A DNA stretch of 64,000 nucleotides. It comes from an uncultured Oscillospiraceae bacterium (GTDB lineage: Bacteria; Bacillota; Clostridia; Oscillospirales; Acutalibacteraceae). The stretch lies in NCBI GenBank assembly GCA_958366985.1, contig CATXDC010000004.1, positions 1 to 64,000 on the forward strand, given 5' to 3'. Each line of letters begins with the position of its first letter. Within the stretch, counting starts at the first letter, position 1. Of this stretch, positions 50,958 through 60,223 are shown one piece after another. The notes below the pieces were generated by a model. That model did no database searches, was not told the origin of the DNA, and was given only the letters and a program-made list of their open reading frames with translations. A program made the position numbers and the translations under genes.

Positions 50958-52256
50958 TTATCTGCTTTCGCCGTTAAGGGAAACTATCTCTCCTCTTACG
51001 TCCCCTGCAAGATAGAGAGAACCGCAGACAAGGATAATATCATCTTTCTGTGCTTTTTCATAAATCTTTCTGTAAGCCTCTGACGGGTTCTCACAGATAA
51101 ACACATCAGAGCAGTTTTTCTTTGCTATTTCTGCAAGGACTTTAGGAGAAACAGCTCTCGGATTTGACGGAAGAGTTGCAGTAAAGTTTTTGGCAAGCTT
51201 CGAAATCTCCTGAGCTGCAAACTCATATTCCTTATCCTCCATCATGCCCATTATGACGGTGAGCTTTCTGCCTTTAAGGAATTTATTTAGATTTGAAAGA
51301 AGAGCTTCCACTCCCTCACGGTTATGGGCTCCGTCAAGGATTGTAAGGGGATTTTTTCCGAAAAGCTCCGTCCTTGCAGGGATTCTCGCTTTTGATATAC
51401 CGTCAATTATATTTTCCGGGGAAATATTTAAATCTCTGTCATTAAGGGCAAGGGCTGCATCTACCGCCGTCTGTGCGTTATATACCTGATGTTCGCCAAT
51501 AAGGGGAATTACAATCTCCATATCCTTATAGACTGCCTTTGTGCCGCTCAGGTCACAGCTGAGTACTTTAATATCCTCGGGGCTGCTCTTTATATACACA
51601 TTGCCCTTTTCTTCGGCGGTTTTGCGTATTATCTTTTCCGCCTTTTCATCCTGACGGCTAAAGCATACCGTAACGCCGTTTTCTTTTATTATGCCGCTTT
51701 TTTCCGCCGCAATTTCCTCTACGGTATCACCCAGCACCGCCATATGGTCAAGGGAAATTGACATAATGGCGCTCAAAAGGGGCGTTTTTATGATATTGGT
51801 GGAATCGAGTCTGCCGCCGAGTCCTACTTCGAGAACCACTACATCGCAGTTTTTGTCAGCAAAGAATTTGAGAGCCGCCGCTGTTATGAACTCGAACTCC
51901 GTAGGCTGCAAATCCCTCACGGCAATTTTTTCTGCTGCTGCTTTCACCTCATCGGTAATTTCGCAAAGCTCCTCTTCCCTTATCATCTCACCGTTTATCT
52001 GTATTCTCTCACGGAAATCGAACACATAGGGTGAAGTGAAAAGTCCCGTTTTATATCCTGCGCTTTTAAGTATCTCCGACATCATGGTGCAGAAAGAGCC
52101 TTTTCCATTTGTGCCTGCAACGTGGACGAATTTAAGTTTATCCTGAGGTCTGCCCAGCTCATCCAGCAAAGCAGACACCCGCTCCAAACCGGGGCGGGTG
52201 CCGAATTTAAGAAGTGAATGAATATAGCTGAGTGACCTTGTGTATGGTGTTTCCAT
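50958..52256 (-). CDS. folC: Folylpolyglutamate / dihydrofolate synthase
   Basis: Adds glutamate to folates. The 432-residue Mur-ligase-like enzyme has the P-loop GTNGKGSFC, the omega-loop region with EVGLGGRLDSTN, and the C-terminal LDGAHNREG motif. The ATG at 52256 is used in place of an upstream GTG. It lies 32 bp downstream of valS, its conserved partner in Firmicutes. Confidence 0.95.
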   Translation of the reverse strand: METPYTRSLSYIHSLLKFGTRPGLERVSALLDELGRPQDKLKFVHVAGTNGKGSFCTMMSEILKSAGYKTGLFTSPYVFDFRERIQINGEMIREEELCEITDEVKAAAEKIAVRDLQPTEFEFITAAALKFFADKNCDVVVLEVGLGGRLDSTNIIKTPLLSAIMSISLDHMAVLGDTVEEIAAEKSGIIKENGVTVCFSRQDEKAEKIIRKTAEEKGNVYIKSSPEDIKVLSCDLSGTKAVYKDMEIVIPLIGEHQVYNAQTAVDAALALNDRDLNISPENIIDGISKARIPARTELFGKNPLTILDGAHNREGVEALLSNLNKFLKGRKLTVIMGMMEDKEYEFAAQEISKLAKNFTATLPSNPRAVSPKVLAEIAKKNCSDVFICENPSEAYRKIYEKAQKDDIILVCGSLYLAGDVRGEIVSLNGESR

Positions 52257-52287
52257 AATTGTCACTGCCTGTCTGTTGTTTTATTAA

Positions 52288-54912
52288 TTAGCCGAGGCTT
52301 GCAATACTGTCTTTGAGCATTGCAATCTTATCCCTTAATTTCTCCGCAGCGTCACGCTGTCCCTGAACAACGTTTGCAGGAGCTTTATTTACAAAGTTCT
52401 CATTTGAAAGCTTTGCATCGATCTGACTGAGCTGCTTTTCAGCGGCTGCAAGCTCTTTATTGAGTCTTGCTCTCTCTGCCTCAAAGTCAATAAGCTCTGC
52501 CATGGGGATATAAATTCTTGCATCCTCGGTGATGATTGAAACAGCTGTTTCAAGGGAGAAATCCTTACCTACGGTAACTTCTGAAGCGGAAGCGAGCTTC
52601 TGCATAAATACAGCGCCTGTTCTGAAAGTATCCTCAGAAGCGGTTTCGATAAACAGCTGAGCCTTTCTTGAGGGAGGAACGTTCATCTCTGCTCTGCGGT
52701 TACGGATAGCCTTAATAGCAGCCATGATCTTTTCCATTTCGCTCTCTTCTGCGGGGAAGTTTCTGCTTTCATCGTACTTATCCCAGGGTGAAAGCATTAT
52801 TGTTTCACCGTCGTGAGGAAGAGTCTGCCAGATTTCCTCAGTGATGAAGGGCATAAAGGGATGAAGAAGCTTAAGTGTGCCGCTCATTACATAGATGAGA
52901 ACTGCCTTGACTGTTTCCTTTGCCTCTTTATCTTCACCGTTAAGACGGATTTTAGCAAGCTCAATATACCAGTCGCAGAAGATATCCCAAATGAAGTCAT
53001 AGAGCTTCTGAACTGCAAGTCCCAGCTCAAACTTATCGAGGGATTCTGTAACGTCACGTACAAGCTTATTGTAAAGGCTGATAATCCATTTATCCTCAAT
53101 TGCGAGGTTTTCGGGGATATAGGGAGCCTTCTCGTCGCCGGAAAGGTTCATGAGAATAAATCTTGCAGCGTTCCAGATTTTGTTTGCAAAGTTACGGCTT
53201 GCCTCAACTCTCTCATCGGAGAAACGCATATCGTTTCCGGGGCTGTTGCCTGTGGCAAGAGTGAATCTGAGAGCATCTGCGCCGTACTTGTCGATAATCT
53301 CAAGTGGATCAATACCGTTGCCGAGAGATTTTGACATCTTTCTGCCCTGTGAGTCACGTACAAGTCCGTGGATGAGAACAGTATCAAAGGGAGCCTTGCC
53401 TGTCTGCTCGATTCCTGAGAACATCATTCTCATAACCCAGAAGGGAATAATATCATAACCTGTTACAAGGGTATTTGTGGGATAGTAATGCTTAAGTTCC
53501 TCAGTATTGTCTGGCCAGCCTAAAGTTGAGAAAGGCCAGAGAGCCGAAGAGAACCATGTATCAAGAGTATCAGGATCCTGATGAATATGCTCGCTGCCGC
53601 AATGAGCGCACTTTTCGGGGGCAGTTCTTGCAACAGTGATTTCGCCGCAGTCATCGCAGTACCATGCGGGAATACGGTGACCCCACCAGAGCTGACGGGA
53701 AATACACCAGTCACGGATATTCTCAAGCCAGTGGAAATATACCTTTTCAAATCTCTGAGGAATGAACTTTGTTTCGCCGTTCTTAACAGCGTCAATTGCG
53801 GGACCTGCAAGAGGCTTCATCTTTACAAACCACTGCTTTGAAACTCTTGGTTCAACAACTGTTGAGCAGCGGTAGCAGGTTCCGACATTATGGGAGTAAT
53901 CCTCAATTCTTACAAGAGCACCCTCTGCCTCAAGAGCCTTGACGATTGCCTTACGTGCAGTCATTGTATCCATACCTGCAAACTCGGGATAATCATCAAC
54001 GATTTTAGCGTCGGGAGTAAGAACATTGATAACTTCAAGGTTATGGCGAAGACCGACCTCGAAGTCGTTGGGGTCATGGGCAGGTGTGATTTTAACAACG
54101 CCTGTTCCGAAATCCATCTCAACGTATTCGTCGGCAACAACGGGAATTTCTCTGTGAACAATGGGAAGAATAAGAGTCTTACCCACAAGATCACGGTATC
54201 TTTCATCATTGGGGTTAACCGCTACGGCGGTATCGCCTAAAAGTGTTTCAGGTCTTGTAGTTGCAAGCTCAAGGTATCCGCTGCCATCCTTGAAGGGATA
54301 GCGAAGATGCCAGAAATGACCTGCTTTCTCCTCATACTCAACCTCAGCATCGGAGATTGAAGTAAGGCAATGAGGACACCAGTTGATGATTCTTTCGCCT
54401 CTGTATATAAGTCCCTTTTCATAAAGGTGAACGAAAACTTCATTGACAGCCTTGCTGCATCCTTCGTCCATTGTGAAGCGCTCTCTGTCCCAGTCACAGG
54501 AGGAACCCATCTTTTTAAGCTGCTCAATAATTCTTCCGCCGTACTGGGCTTTCCATTCCCATGCACGCTTTAAAAAGCCGTCTCTGCCGATATCGTCCTT
54601 TGTAATGCCCTCTTTGCGCATTGCCTCAACAATCTTTGCCTCTGTCGCAATTGAAGCATGGTCTGTACCCGGAAGCCAAAGAGTATCAAAGCCGGCCATT
54701 CTGTGATAGCGGATAAGAATATCCTGCAGGGTGTTGTCAAGAGCATGTCCCATATGAAGCTGACCTGTGATATTCGGTGGGGGCATAACTATTGTATAAG
54801 GTTTTTTATCCTTGTCCAAAGGTGCATGAAAATAACCGCCGTCAAGCCATGAACGGTAAAGTCTATCTTCAACCTCGGAGGGATTGTATTTTGTTGCAAG
54901 TTCCTTTGCCAT
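52288..54912 (-). CDS. valS: Valyl-tRNA synthetase
   Basis: Charges tRNA-Val. The 874-residue class Ia enzyme has PPPNITGQLHMGHAL (HIGH motif), the CP1 editing domain (FGTGVVKITPAHDPND), RKMSKSLGN (KMSKS) and a C-terminal coiled coil (from about 810, EAERARLNKELAAAEKQL). No T-box leader is recognisable upstream; instead a near-perfect promoter lies at 54978-55005. Confidence 0.97.
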   Translation of the reverse strand: MAKELATKYNPSEVEDRLYRSWLDGGYFHAPLDKDKKPYTIVMPPPNITGQLHMGHALDNTLQDILIRYHRMAGFDTLWLPGTDHASIATEAKIVEAMRKEGITKDDIGRDGFLKRAWEWKAQYGGRIIEQLKKMGSSCDWDRERFTMDEGCSKAVNEVFVHLYEKGLIYRGERIINWCPHCLTSISDAEVEYEEKAGHFWHLRYPFKDGSGYLELATTRPETLLGDTAVAVNPNDERYRDLVGKTLILPIVHREIPVVADEYVEMDFGTGVVKITPAHDPNDFEVGLRHNLEVINVLTPDAKIVDDYPEFAGMDTMTARKAIVKALEAEGALVRIEDYSHNVGTCYRCSTVVEPRVSKQWFVKMKPLAGPAIDAVKNGETKFIPQRFEKVYFHWLENIRDWCISRQLWWGHRIPAWYCDDCGEITVARTAPEKCAHCGSEHIHQDPDTLDTWFSSALWPFSTLGWPDNTEELKHYYPTNTLVTGYDIIPFWVMRMMFSGIEQTGKAPFDTVLIHGLVRDSQGRKMSKSLGNGIDPLEIIDKYGADALRFTLATGNSPGNDMRFSDERVEASRNFANKIWNAARFILMNLSGDEKAPYIPENLAIEDKWIISLYNKLVRDVTESLDKFELGLAVQKLYDFIWDIFCDWYIELAKIRLNGEDKEAKETVKAVLIYVMSGTLKLLHPFMPFITEEIWQTLPHDGETIMLSPWDKYDESRNFPAEESEMEKIMAAIKAIRNRRAEMNVPPSRKAQLFIETASEDTFRTGAVFMQKLASASEVTVGKDFSLETAVSIITEDARIYIPMAELIDFEAERARLNKELAAAEKQLSQIDAKLSNENFVNKAPANVVQGQRDAAEKLRDKIAMLKDSIASLG

Positions 54913-54977
54913 TTACGGATTCCTCCCTAAAGCTTGTTTATACCGATTTTGTATCGTTTCAAACGTATAACTAATAT

Positions 54978-55005
54978 ATTATACAATAGAGCCTGCTTTT
55001 GTCAA
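54978..55005 (-). promoter_or_regulatory. Consensus promoter of valS-folC
   Basis: Minus-strand -35 TTGACA (55000-55005), 16-bp spacer, -10 TATAAT (54978-54983). The rest of the 54913-55351 gap is AT-rich; I see no T-box motif, gene or repeat in it. Confidence 0.75.
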
Positions 55006-55272
55006 GAATTGCAGAAGGTATACATAAAAGGGAAAATAAACACAAGTCTCTCTTAAATCATGTTCTTTTTGCCGCTTCCTCAAAATAAAATCATCTTTAT
55101 TTCTCGCATTTATCCGGCGTAGTATAAGCACCTTATTCCATGCAACGAGTTCCCTTTGAGAAATATAGCACAAAAAAATGAATTTTTAAAAGCTCTTATA
55201 GGCAGTTTTCCCCATTATTCGACGAGAATCACGGCACTAAAAAGTAAAAAATGCAAGATTTGCAATTTGATA

Positions 55273-55301
55273 TTGCAAAAATCTTTTCATTGTGATAGAA
55301 T
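55273..55301 (+). promoter_or_regulatory. Promoter of the aminotransferase gene
   Basis: -35 TTGCAA (55273-55278), 17-bp spacer, -10 TAGAAT (55296-55301). An imperfect inverted repeat (AAGATTTGCAA and TTGCAAAAATCTT) covers the -35. Confidence 0.6.
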
Positions 55302-55351
55302 ATGCAAGGTTTAGCAAAATTTTTGAATAATTTTCTGGGAGGATCAGCACA

Positions 55352-56629
55352 ATGGCAGTGTATGAAAAAATGTCAGCGGCAGAGCTTGTCGCTCTCGAAA
55401 AAGAGCTTTCAAAGGAATATGAAAGCTTCAAAGCAAAAAATCTCAAACTTGATATGTCCAGAGGTAAGCCCGGCGCAGATCAGCTTGATATCACAAACGA
55501 GCTTTTAAACTCAGTTAATGAGCAGAGCGGTTACTGCGATGAAACCGGCTTCGACTGCCGCAACTACGGCGTTCTTGACGGTATCCCCGAGTGCAAAAGA
55601 CTTTTTGCTGAAATTCTTGAAGTTGAGCCTAAAAACATCATCGTCGGCGGTAACTCCAGCCTTAACATGATGTTCGACTATATCGCTCAGTGCATGACTC
55701 ACGGCGCAGGCGCAGAACCCTGGTGCAAACAGGGCAAAATCAAATTCCTCTGCCCCGCTCCCGGATATGACAGACATTTCGGCATTCTCGAATACTTCGG
55801 CATCGAAATGATCACCGTTCCCATGAAGGAGGACGGCCCCGACATGGATATCATTGAAGAAAACGTTAAAGATCCTTCCGTTAAAGGTATGTTCTGTGTA
55901 CCGAAATACTCAAACCCCGAGGGAAAAACTTTCTCAGACGAGGTTGTAAAGAGAATCGCTGCTCTTAAACCCGCAGCAAAGGATTTCAGAATTATCTGGG
56001 ATAACGCTTACTGCGTACACCATATTTCTGAAACTCACGACGAGCTTCTCAACATCTTCCCCCTTTGCAGAGAGAACAACAACTCAGACATGGTTATAGA
56101 GTTTACTTCAACTTCTAAAATCACATTCCCCGGCGCCGGCGTTGCAGCTCTTGCAGCTTCCGACAACAACATCGCAATGATTAAAAAGCGTATGGCAATG
56201 CAGACAATAGGCTACGATAAGCTCAATCAGCTTCGCCATGCAAGATACTTCAAGGATGCAAATGGTGTAAACGAGTACATGAAGCGCCATGCAGCAATTC
56301 TTGCTCCTAAATTCCAGGCTGTTCTCGACTGTCTTGAAAGTAATCTCGGTCCGGCAGGCGTTGCAAAGTGGACTAAGCCCAACGGCGGTTACTTCATTAG
56401 CCTTGATGTTATGGACGGCTGTGCAAAAGAAGTTGCAGCTCTTTGCTCACAGGCAGGAGTTAACCTCACTCCCGCAGGAGCTACCTACCCCTATGGCAAC
56501 GATCCCAGAGACCGCAATATTAGAATTGCTCCCTCCTATCCTCCCGTTGATGAGCTTAAACTTGCAGCAGAGCTTCTCTGCCTTTGCGTAAAGCTTGTAA
56601 GCGTAAGAAAGCTTATTGAAGAAAACTAA
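55352..56629 (+). CDS. Aspartate aminotransferase-like enzyme (MocR-related class)
   Basis: A 425-residue PLP enzyme resembling (by memory of PF12897) the class Ic aminotransferases without the regulator domain. It has the GNSSLNMMFDYIAQC phosphate site, IIWDNAYCVHH (PLP-ring Asp and Tyr) and the Schiff-base lysine in TSTSKITFPGAG. The C-terminal Arg region RIAPSYPPV binds the substrate carboxylate. Aspartate is a likely substrate, inferred only. GGGAGG precedes the ATG. Confidence 0.87.
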   Translation: MAVYEKMSAAELVALEKELSKEYESFKAKNLKLDMSRGKPGADQLDITNELLNSVNEQSGYCDETGFDCRNYGVLDGIPECKRLFAEILEVEPKNIIVGGNSSLNMMFDYIAQCMTHGAGAEPWCKQGKIKFLCPAPGYDRHFGILEYFGIEMITVPMKEDGPDMDIIEENVKDPSVKGMFCVPKYSNPEGKTFSDEVVKRIAALKPAAKDFRIIWDNAYCVHHISETHDELLNIFPLCRENNNSDMVIEFTSTSKITFPGAGVAALAASDNNIAMIKKRMAMQTIGYDKLNQLRHARYFKDANGVNEYMKRHAAILAPKFQAVLDCLESNLGPAGVAKWTKPNGGYFISLDVMDGCAKEVAALCSQAGVNLTPAGATYPYGNDPRDRNIRIAPSYPPVDELKLAAELLCLCVKLVSVRKLIEEN

Positions 56630-56644
56630 AAATAACCCATAAAG

Positions 56645-56670
56645 AAAGGGACTGCTTCGGCAGTCCCTTT
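56645..56670 (+). terminator. Terminator of the aminotransferase gene
   Basis: AAAGGGACTGC (56645-56655), UUCG tetraloop, GCAGTCCCTTT (56660-56670), then TTGTTTTT. Confidence 0.92.
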
Positions 56671-56701
56671 TGTTTTTCCATACAGTCAATTATTGATGAT
56701 T

Positions 56702-57067
56702 TTAAGATAAAACATCTTCAATAAGTTTTATCATATCCCTATCCGCTTTATACATTAGGCCGCCGCATTCCAAAAGTTCAAAATTTTTAACGACAACTTC
56801 TTTTTCGCCGCTGCCAGATGAAAAAGTTATTTTATACTCATATCCAGCAGTGAAAATTCTAATGCCAGAAACACTGGTATCGGTTTCAGAAAGCTCTTTA
56901 AGAAAAGCAGCTTTCGCTTCTTCATCCAAAACGAATTCTTCCCCTGTGTTTCCATTTTGAATTTCGATTTTTTCCGCTTCTCCCGGAAACGGTGAACTTA
57001 CTGCGATTACGGCTCCTGCCACAACTGCCGCTGCTAAAACTATTAAAATTATAACTTTTTTCTTCAC
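56702..57067 (-). CDS. Small membrane-anchored hypothetical protein
   Basis: 121 residues; no family recognised. It starts with a basic end and one hydrophobic helix (about 4-25), then an outside domain of alternating strands (IEIQNGNTGEEFVLDEEAKA and YEYKITFSSGSGEKEVVV). The start is the GTG at 57067, 8 nt after AAGGAG; longer frames would overlap that site. It is followed on the same strand by two paralogous membrane proteins upstream of it in the transcript. Confidence 0.6.
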   Translation of the reverse strand: MKKKVIILIVLAAAVVAGAVIAVSSPFPGEAEKIEIQNGNTGEEFVLDEEAKAAFLKELSETDTSVSGIRIFTAGYEYKITFSSGSGEKEVVVKNFELLECGGLMYKADRDMIKLIEDVLS

Positions 57068-57135
57068 CGCAAAGACTCCTTCCACTTAAATTGAAAGTTT
57101 TGCTCTTAAGATTCAAGAAAGCAGGAAAATGAAGA

Positions 57136-57540
57136 TCAAATACTTTCTCCCTTTTTTACACTCAATGCCAGAATAAAAATAACGGCTAAAAGGGATGTGA
57201 TTATTTTCCCTAAAAAAGAGTAGTTTTCGATTCCCAAAAGAATAGGACAAACTGAAATAACCGTCGCTAAAGCCGATAGAACAGCAATGTATGTGATAAG
57301 CATTTGACTTTTAGAAAAACAAAGTATCACACATAAAGTGAGAATTACACAGGAAAGCAATGCTGTAATAAGAGGAGAAAAATCAGCGTATCCATATGGA
57401 ATTAAACTAAAATAAGAATATGTTCTTCTTATTTCTGTTCCGCCGTCATCCATAAAAATACATACAGCGCCATAGGGTAAAAGTTCAAGAATTACTGTGA
57501 GAACCGATAAAATTATCATAAAGATTTTTCGTTTGCTCAT
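57136..57540 (-). CDS. Small membrane protein (paralogue 1 of 2)
   Basis: 134 residues with four hydrophobic helices (about 5-27, 50-70, 75-98 and 105-126). The N-terminal LSVLTVILELLPYGAVC is shared almost exactly with the next gene, as are TYSYF, YADFSPLITALLSCVIL and the C-terminal LLAVIFILALSVKK. No family is recognised. The two genes are a tandem duplication 75 bp apart, both facing the minus direction. Confidence 0.65.
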   Translation of the reverse strand: MSKRKIFMIILSVLTVILELLPYGAVCIFMDDGGTEIRRTYSYFSLIPYGYADFSPLITALLSCVILTLCVILCFSKSQMLITYIAVLSALATVISVCPILLGIENYSFLGKIITSLLAVIFILALSVKKGESI

Positions 57541-57615
57541 ATTAATTAACCCTTTCCCTTGCAGGTATTTTGAGCGTCTGCGTTTATATGATTTCAGAAA
57601 GCAGAAAAGCTAAAA

Positions 57616-58023
57616 CTAAATACTTTCCCTCTTTTTCACGCTCCGTGCCAAAATAAAAATAACGGCTAAAAGGGTTGTGATTGCAGCTGCACAGACACCA
57701 TAAAATCTGAATCCCAATCCCATCAAAAACGGCACAATGGAAATAACTGCTGCCGAACCCGATACCGTTGCAAGTGCTTTATTGAGCTTCTTACTTTTTC
57801 GGAAGCAAAGCACTACACAAAAAACGAGAATCACACAGGAAAGCACTGCCGTAACAAGGGGAGAAAAATTAGCATAGCCAAAAGGTCTTAAATCAAAATA
57901 GGAATATGTCTCTCTGTACTCAGTTACACCATCAGAAAAAACGCACACTGCGCCATAAGGCAAGATTTCAAGAATTACAGTAAGAACCGATAAAACAGTC
58001 ATGGCTATTTTTCTTTTGAACAC
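57616..58023 (-). CDS. Small membrane protein (paralogue 2 of 2)
   Basis: 135 residues with the same four-helix layout as its neighbour and the shared LPYGAVC and NFSPLVTAVLSCVIL segments. I use the GTG at 58023, 8 nt from AAGGGAG; an earlier GTG overlaps that site. Conservation of the loop between helices 1 and 2 (TYSYFDLRPFGYANFSP) across the pair suggests a functional surface. Function unknown. Confidence 0.65.
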   Translation of the reverse strand: MFKRKIAMTVLSVLTVILEILPYGAVCVFSDGVTEYRETYSYFDLRPFGYANFSPLVTAVLSCVILVFCVVLCFRKSKKLNKALATVSGSAAVISIVPFLMGLGFRFYGVCAAAITTLLAVIFILARSVKKRESI

Positions 58024-58240
58024 GAAAAGCACTCCCTTCAGATGTCATTTAATGTATCAATAAACATTCACAATATTTTCTGTGTATTTGCACATAAAAA
58101 TAAATATTACGATTATTTTTTTGTCATAATTATTATACATCAAATAATTAATAAAGCAATCCCGATACACTTTCATATATCAAATCCTACATTTTACAAT
58201 TTATGTACTTTTAAATGATAAATCTGATTTTAAACATAAA

Positions 58241-58269
58241 AAAGGAACTGTTTAAAAACAGCTCCCTTT
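58241..58269 (-). terminator. Terminator of the 58296 gene
   Basis: On the minus strand AAGGGAGCTGTTT pairs with AAACAGTTCCTT (one bulge), followed by TTTTT. The remaining 58033-58240 interval is AT-rich with nothing else that I can support. Confidence 0.65.
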
Positions 58270-58295
58270 GTGATAAAATAATTTAAAACTATTAT

Positions 58296-58556
58296 TTACT
58301 TTTTCATCCACTGGGCAAAAACAGCCGAAAATAAAAAGAGTCCGAAAGTTCTCTTTATACACTGCACAAGCTCATCACGGATTATTATTGTGCTGTGGTA
58401 CTCGGTATAAATTCCAGCTATGCCAGAAAGAATAAATGCGGCTGAAAGCATAACAGTAACGGATATTATCCCCCATTTTAAAATAAACCTTGTAACGGGA
58501 GTAAGGGTATTAAAAGTATCCGCAAAAAAATCTTTGACTTTATGTAATATACACAT
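58296..58556 (-). CDS. Small two-helix membrane protein
   Basis: 86 residues, family unknown. Two hydrophobic segments (about 25-48 and 66-82) are separated by a polar loop, with a basic C terminus. GGTGAT lies just before the ATG at 58556. It has its own terminator and is divergent from the TIM-barrel gene. Confidence 0.5.
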   Translation of the reverse strand: MCILHKVKDFFADTFNTLTPVTRFILKWGIISVTVMLSAAFILSGIAGIYTEYHSTIIIRDELVQCIKRTFGLFLFSAVFAQWMKK

Positions 58557-58632
58557 TCTTATCACCGATTACATTTTATTATAAAATGAGAGCCGACGGC
58601 AACGGCAAATTTTTTCCATAGGAGGAAGCAGA

Positions 58633-59412
58633 ATGAAAATCGGAGCATCATCCGCCTGTTTTTATCCCCTTGAAACCGAAAAATCAATAAAATCTTTAGG
58701 TGAACTGGGATTTGATCTTGCTGAAATTTTTGTCAATGCAGAATGTGAACTGAGCGGAAAAATATTTGAGGAAATAAAATCCACTGCCAATCACTACGGA
58801 ATTTCTTTTACTTCAATGCATCCGTTTACCTCTTTTGCGGAATCAAATATGCTTTTCAGCGCATACAAAAGACGCTTTACTGACGGACTCGAGTTTTGCA
58901 AAAAATATTTTGACGCCTGTAATAAACTTAATATCGGTATTCTTGTAATTCACGGATGCAAAAAGAGATATCCAATATCAGATGAGGAATATTTTGAAAG
59001 ATTCGGCATTCTGTGCGAAAATGCCGCTAAGTTCGGGATTATCACCGCACAAGAAAATGTCGTTGACTTTAAAAGTGAATCGCCGGAATTTCTCTCAAGA
59101 ATGCGTTTAGCTTTGGGAGACAAATTCAAAATGGTATTCGATATAAAGCAATCAGTAAGAACCGGAGTTGATCCTATATCCTTTGCAAAGGAATTTTCAA
59201 AAGATATAATTCATCTGCATCTGAGCGATTATGCAGATGAACTCATATGCATCCCTCCCGGAAAGGGAAACTTCGATTTCGCCGCTCTTTCAGCAGTTAT
59301 GAAAGAAGCCGGATACAAAGGAGCAGGAGTGATTGAGCTATACAATAACGGATACAAACATCCAGAGGAAATAGCCGAAAGCAAAAAATATCTTCAGAAA
59401 ATAGGATTTTGA
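58633..59412 (+). CDS. Sugar phosphate isomerase/epimerase-like TIM-barrel protein
   Basis: A 259-residue protein of the xylose-isomerase-like / AP-endonuclease 2 superfamily, with metal-binding motifs HPFTSFAESN, VIHGCKKRYP, AQENVVDF, MVFDIKQSVRTG and IHLHLSDYAD, ending in GVIELYNNGY. Substrate unknown. GGAGG precedes the ATG. It is not clustered with sugar transporters. Confidence 0.87.
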   Translation: MKIGASSACFYPLETEKSIKSLGELGFDLAEIFVNAECELSGKIFEEIKSTANHYGISFTSMHPFTSFAESNMLFSAYKRRFTDGLEFCKKYFDACNKLNIGILVIHGCKKRYPISDEEYFERFGILCENAAKFGIITAQENVVDFKSESPEFLSRMRLALGDKFKMVFDIKQSVRTGVDPISFAKEFSKDIIHLHLSDYADELICIPPGKGNFDFAALSAVMKEAGYKGAGVIELYNNGYKHPEEIAESKKYLQKIGF

Positions 59413-59440
59413 TTACCTTGTGACTTTTATAAACTATATC

Positions 59441-59469
59441 TTGTGTTTTTTCTCTGCTTTTGTTATAAT
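59441..59469 (+). promoter_or_regulatory. Promoter of nrdR
   Basis: -35 TTGTGT (59441-59446), 17-bp spacer, -10 TATAAT (59464-59469). Confidence 0.6.
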
Positions 59470-59513
59470 AATGCCGACATATAAGTAAATTTCAGAGGAG
59501 CGGATGTGATTAA

Positions 59514-59969
59514 ATGAAATGTCCTTTTTGCGGATATGAGGAAAGTAAAGTTATAGATTCAAGACCTACCGATGAGGGTGAAAGAATACGCCGCCGCCGT
59601 GAATGCATCAAATGCGGCAAACGTTTCACCACTTATGAAATAATTGAGAGTGTACCTATAATCGTTGTTAAAAAAGATAAATCCCGTGAAGCTTTCGACA
59701 GAGACAAACTTCTCGGAGGAATGCTGCGTGCATGTGAAAAAAGACAGGTTTCTATTGACACCCTTGAAAGCGCAGTGACGGAGATTGAAGCTACTTTGCA
59801 GAACTCCCTGGACAGAGAAGTAACCTCAGTTCATATTGGTGAGCTTGCAATGGAAAAGCTGAAAGAAATAGATGAAGTTGCCTATGTGCGTTTTGCTTCA
59901 GTATACAGACAGTTCAAAGACATAAACACCTTTATGGAAGAACTTGCAAAGCTTCTCAACGAAAAATAA
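59514..59969 (+). CDS. nrdR: Ribonucleotide reductase repressor NrdR
   Basis: ATP/dATP-sensing repressor of ribonucleotide reductase genes. The 151 residues have the N-terminal zinc ribbon (CPFCGYEESKVIDSRP, CIKCGKRFTTYE) and an ATP-cone domain (RDKLLGGMLRACEKR). No nrd gene or obvious NrdR-box pair is in this window. Confidence 0.96.
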   Translation: MKCPFCGYEESKVIDSRPTDEGERIRRRRECIKCGKRFTTYEIIESVPIIVVKKDKSREAFDRDKLLGGMLRACEKRQVSIDTLESAVTEIEATLQNSLDREVTSVHIGELAMEKLKEIDEVAYVRFASVYRQFKDINTFMEELAKLLNEK

Positions 59970-59976
59970 GCAAATC

Positions 59977-60002
59977 AAAAAGCCGTTTTAAAACGGCTTT
60001 TT
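59977..60002 (+). terminator. Terminator of nrdR
   Basis: AAAAAGCCGTTTT (59977-59989) and AAAACGGCTTTTT (59990-60002) form a perfect palindrome followed by CTTTT. Confidence 0.88.
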
Positions 60003-60043
60003 CTTTTAAGTTAATTTCCAGTATTAAATTTAATTTTAAAACA

Positions 60044-60088
60044 AAAAACTCCGCAGTTTCAAAAACATAAAGAAACTACGGAGTTTTT
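60044..60088 (-). terminator. Terminator of the 21-residue peptide gene
   Basis: AAAAACTCCG-C-AGTTTC (60044-60060) pairs with GAAACT-A-CGGAGTTTTT (60072-60088), one mismatch. It lies 17 bp past the peptide stop codon on the minus strand. Confidence 0.75.
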
Positions 60089-60104
60089 CTGTTATGTACC
60101 TTCA

Positions 60105-60170
60105 TCATACGATTACCTTGAAGACGAGCTTCAGGAAATGAAGAACTCTCATTGCAAGCCAAGAAGCCAT
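60105..60170 (-). CDS. 21-residue cationic amphipathic peptide (small ORF)
   Basis: An unrecognised gene for MASWLAMRVLHFLKLVFKVI plus a final V. The ATG is preceded at 8 nt by a perfect AAAGGAGG, and an extended -10 (TGATATAAT on the minus strand, 60224-60232) lies about 55 bp upstream. A terminator follows, so it looks like a complete transcription unit of about 180 nt. Arg8, His11, Lys14 and Lys18 fall on one face of a helix and the rest is hydrophobic. That suits a membrane-active peptide, a type I toxin or a small membrane-complex subunit. No antisense RNA or transporter is evident beside it. The gene call rests on signals, since the frame is too short for codon statistics. Confidence 0.6.
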   Translation of the reverse strand: MASWLAMRVLHFLKLVFKVIV

Positions 60171-60223
60171 TCTTTGCGCCTCCTTTATATAAAAATTTAA
60201 TTTCTAATTCATTTTATGTTTAT

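Noticed and set aside
52813..53334. 173-codon frame antisense to valS
   Set aside because: Shadow of a clear valyl-tRNA synthetase.
54979..55173. 64-codon minus-strand frame upstream of valS
   Set aside because: It runs through the consensus valS promoter, is AT-driven in composition and has no Shine-Dalgarno.
54913..55351. Possible T-box leader before valS
   Set aside because: No conserved T-box antiterminator sequence or specifier-loop pattern was found; a direct promoter lies close to the gene.
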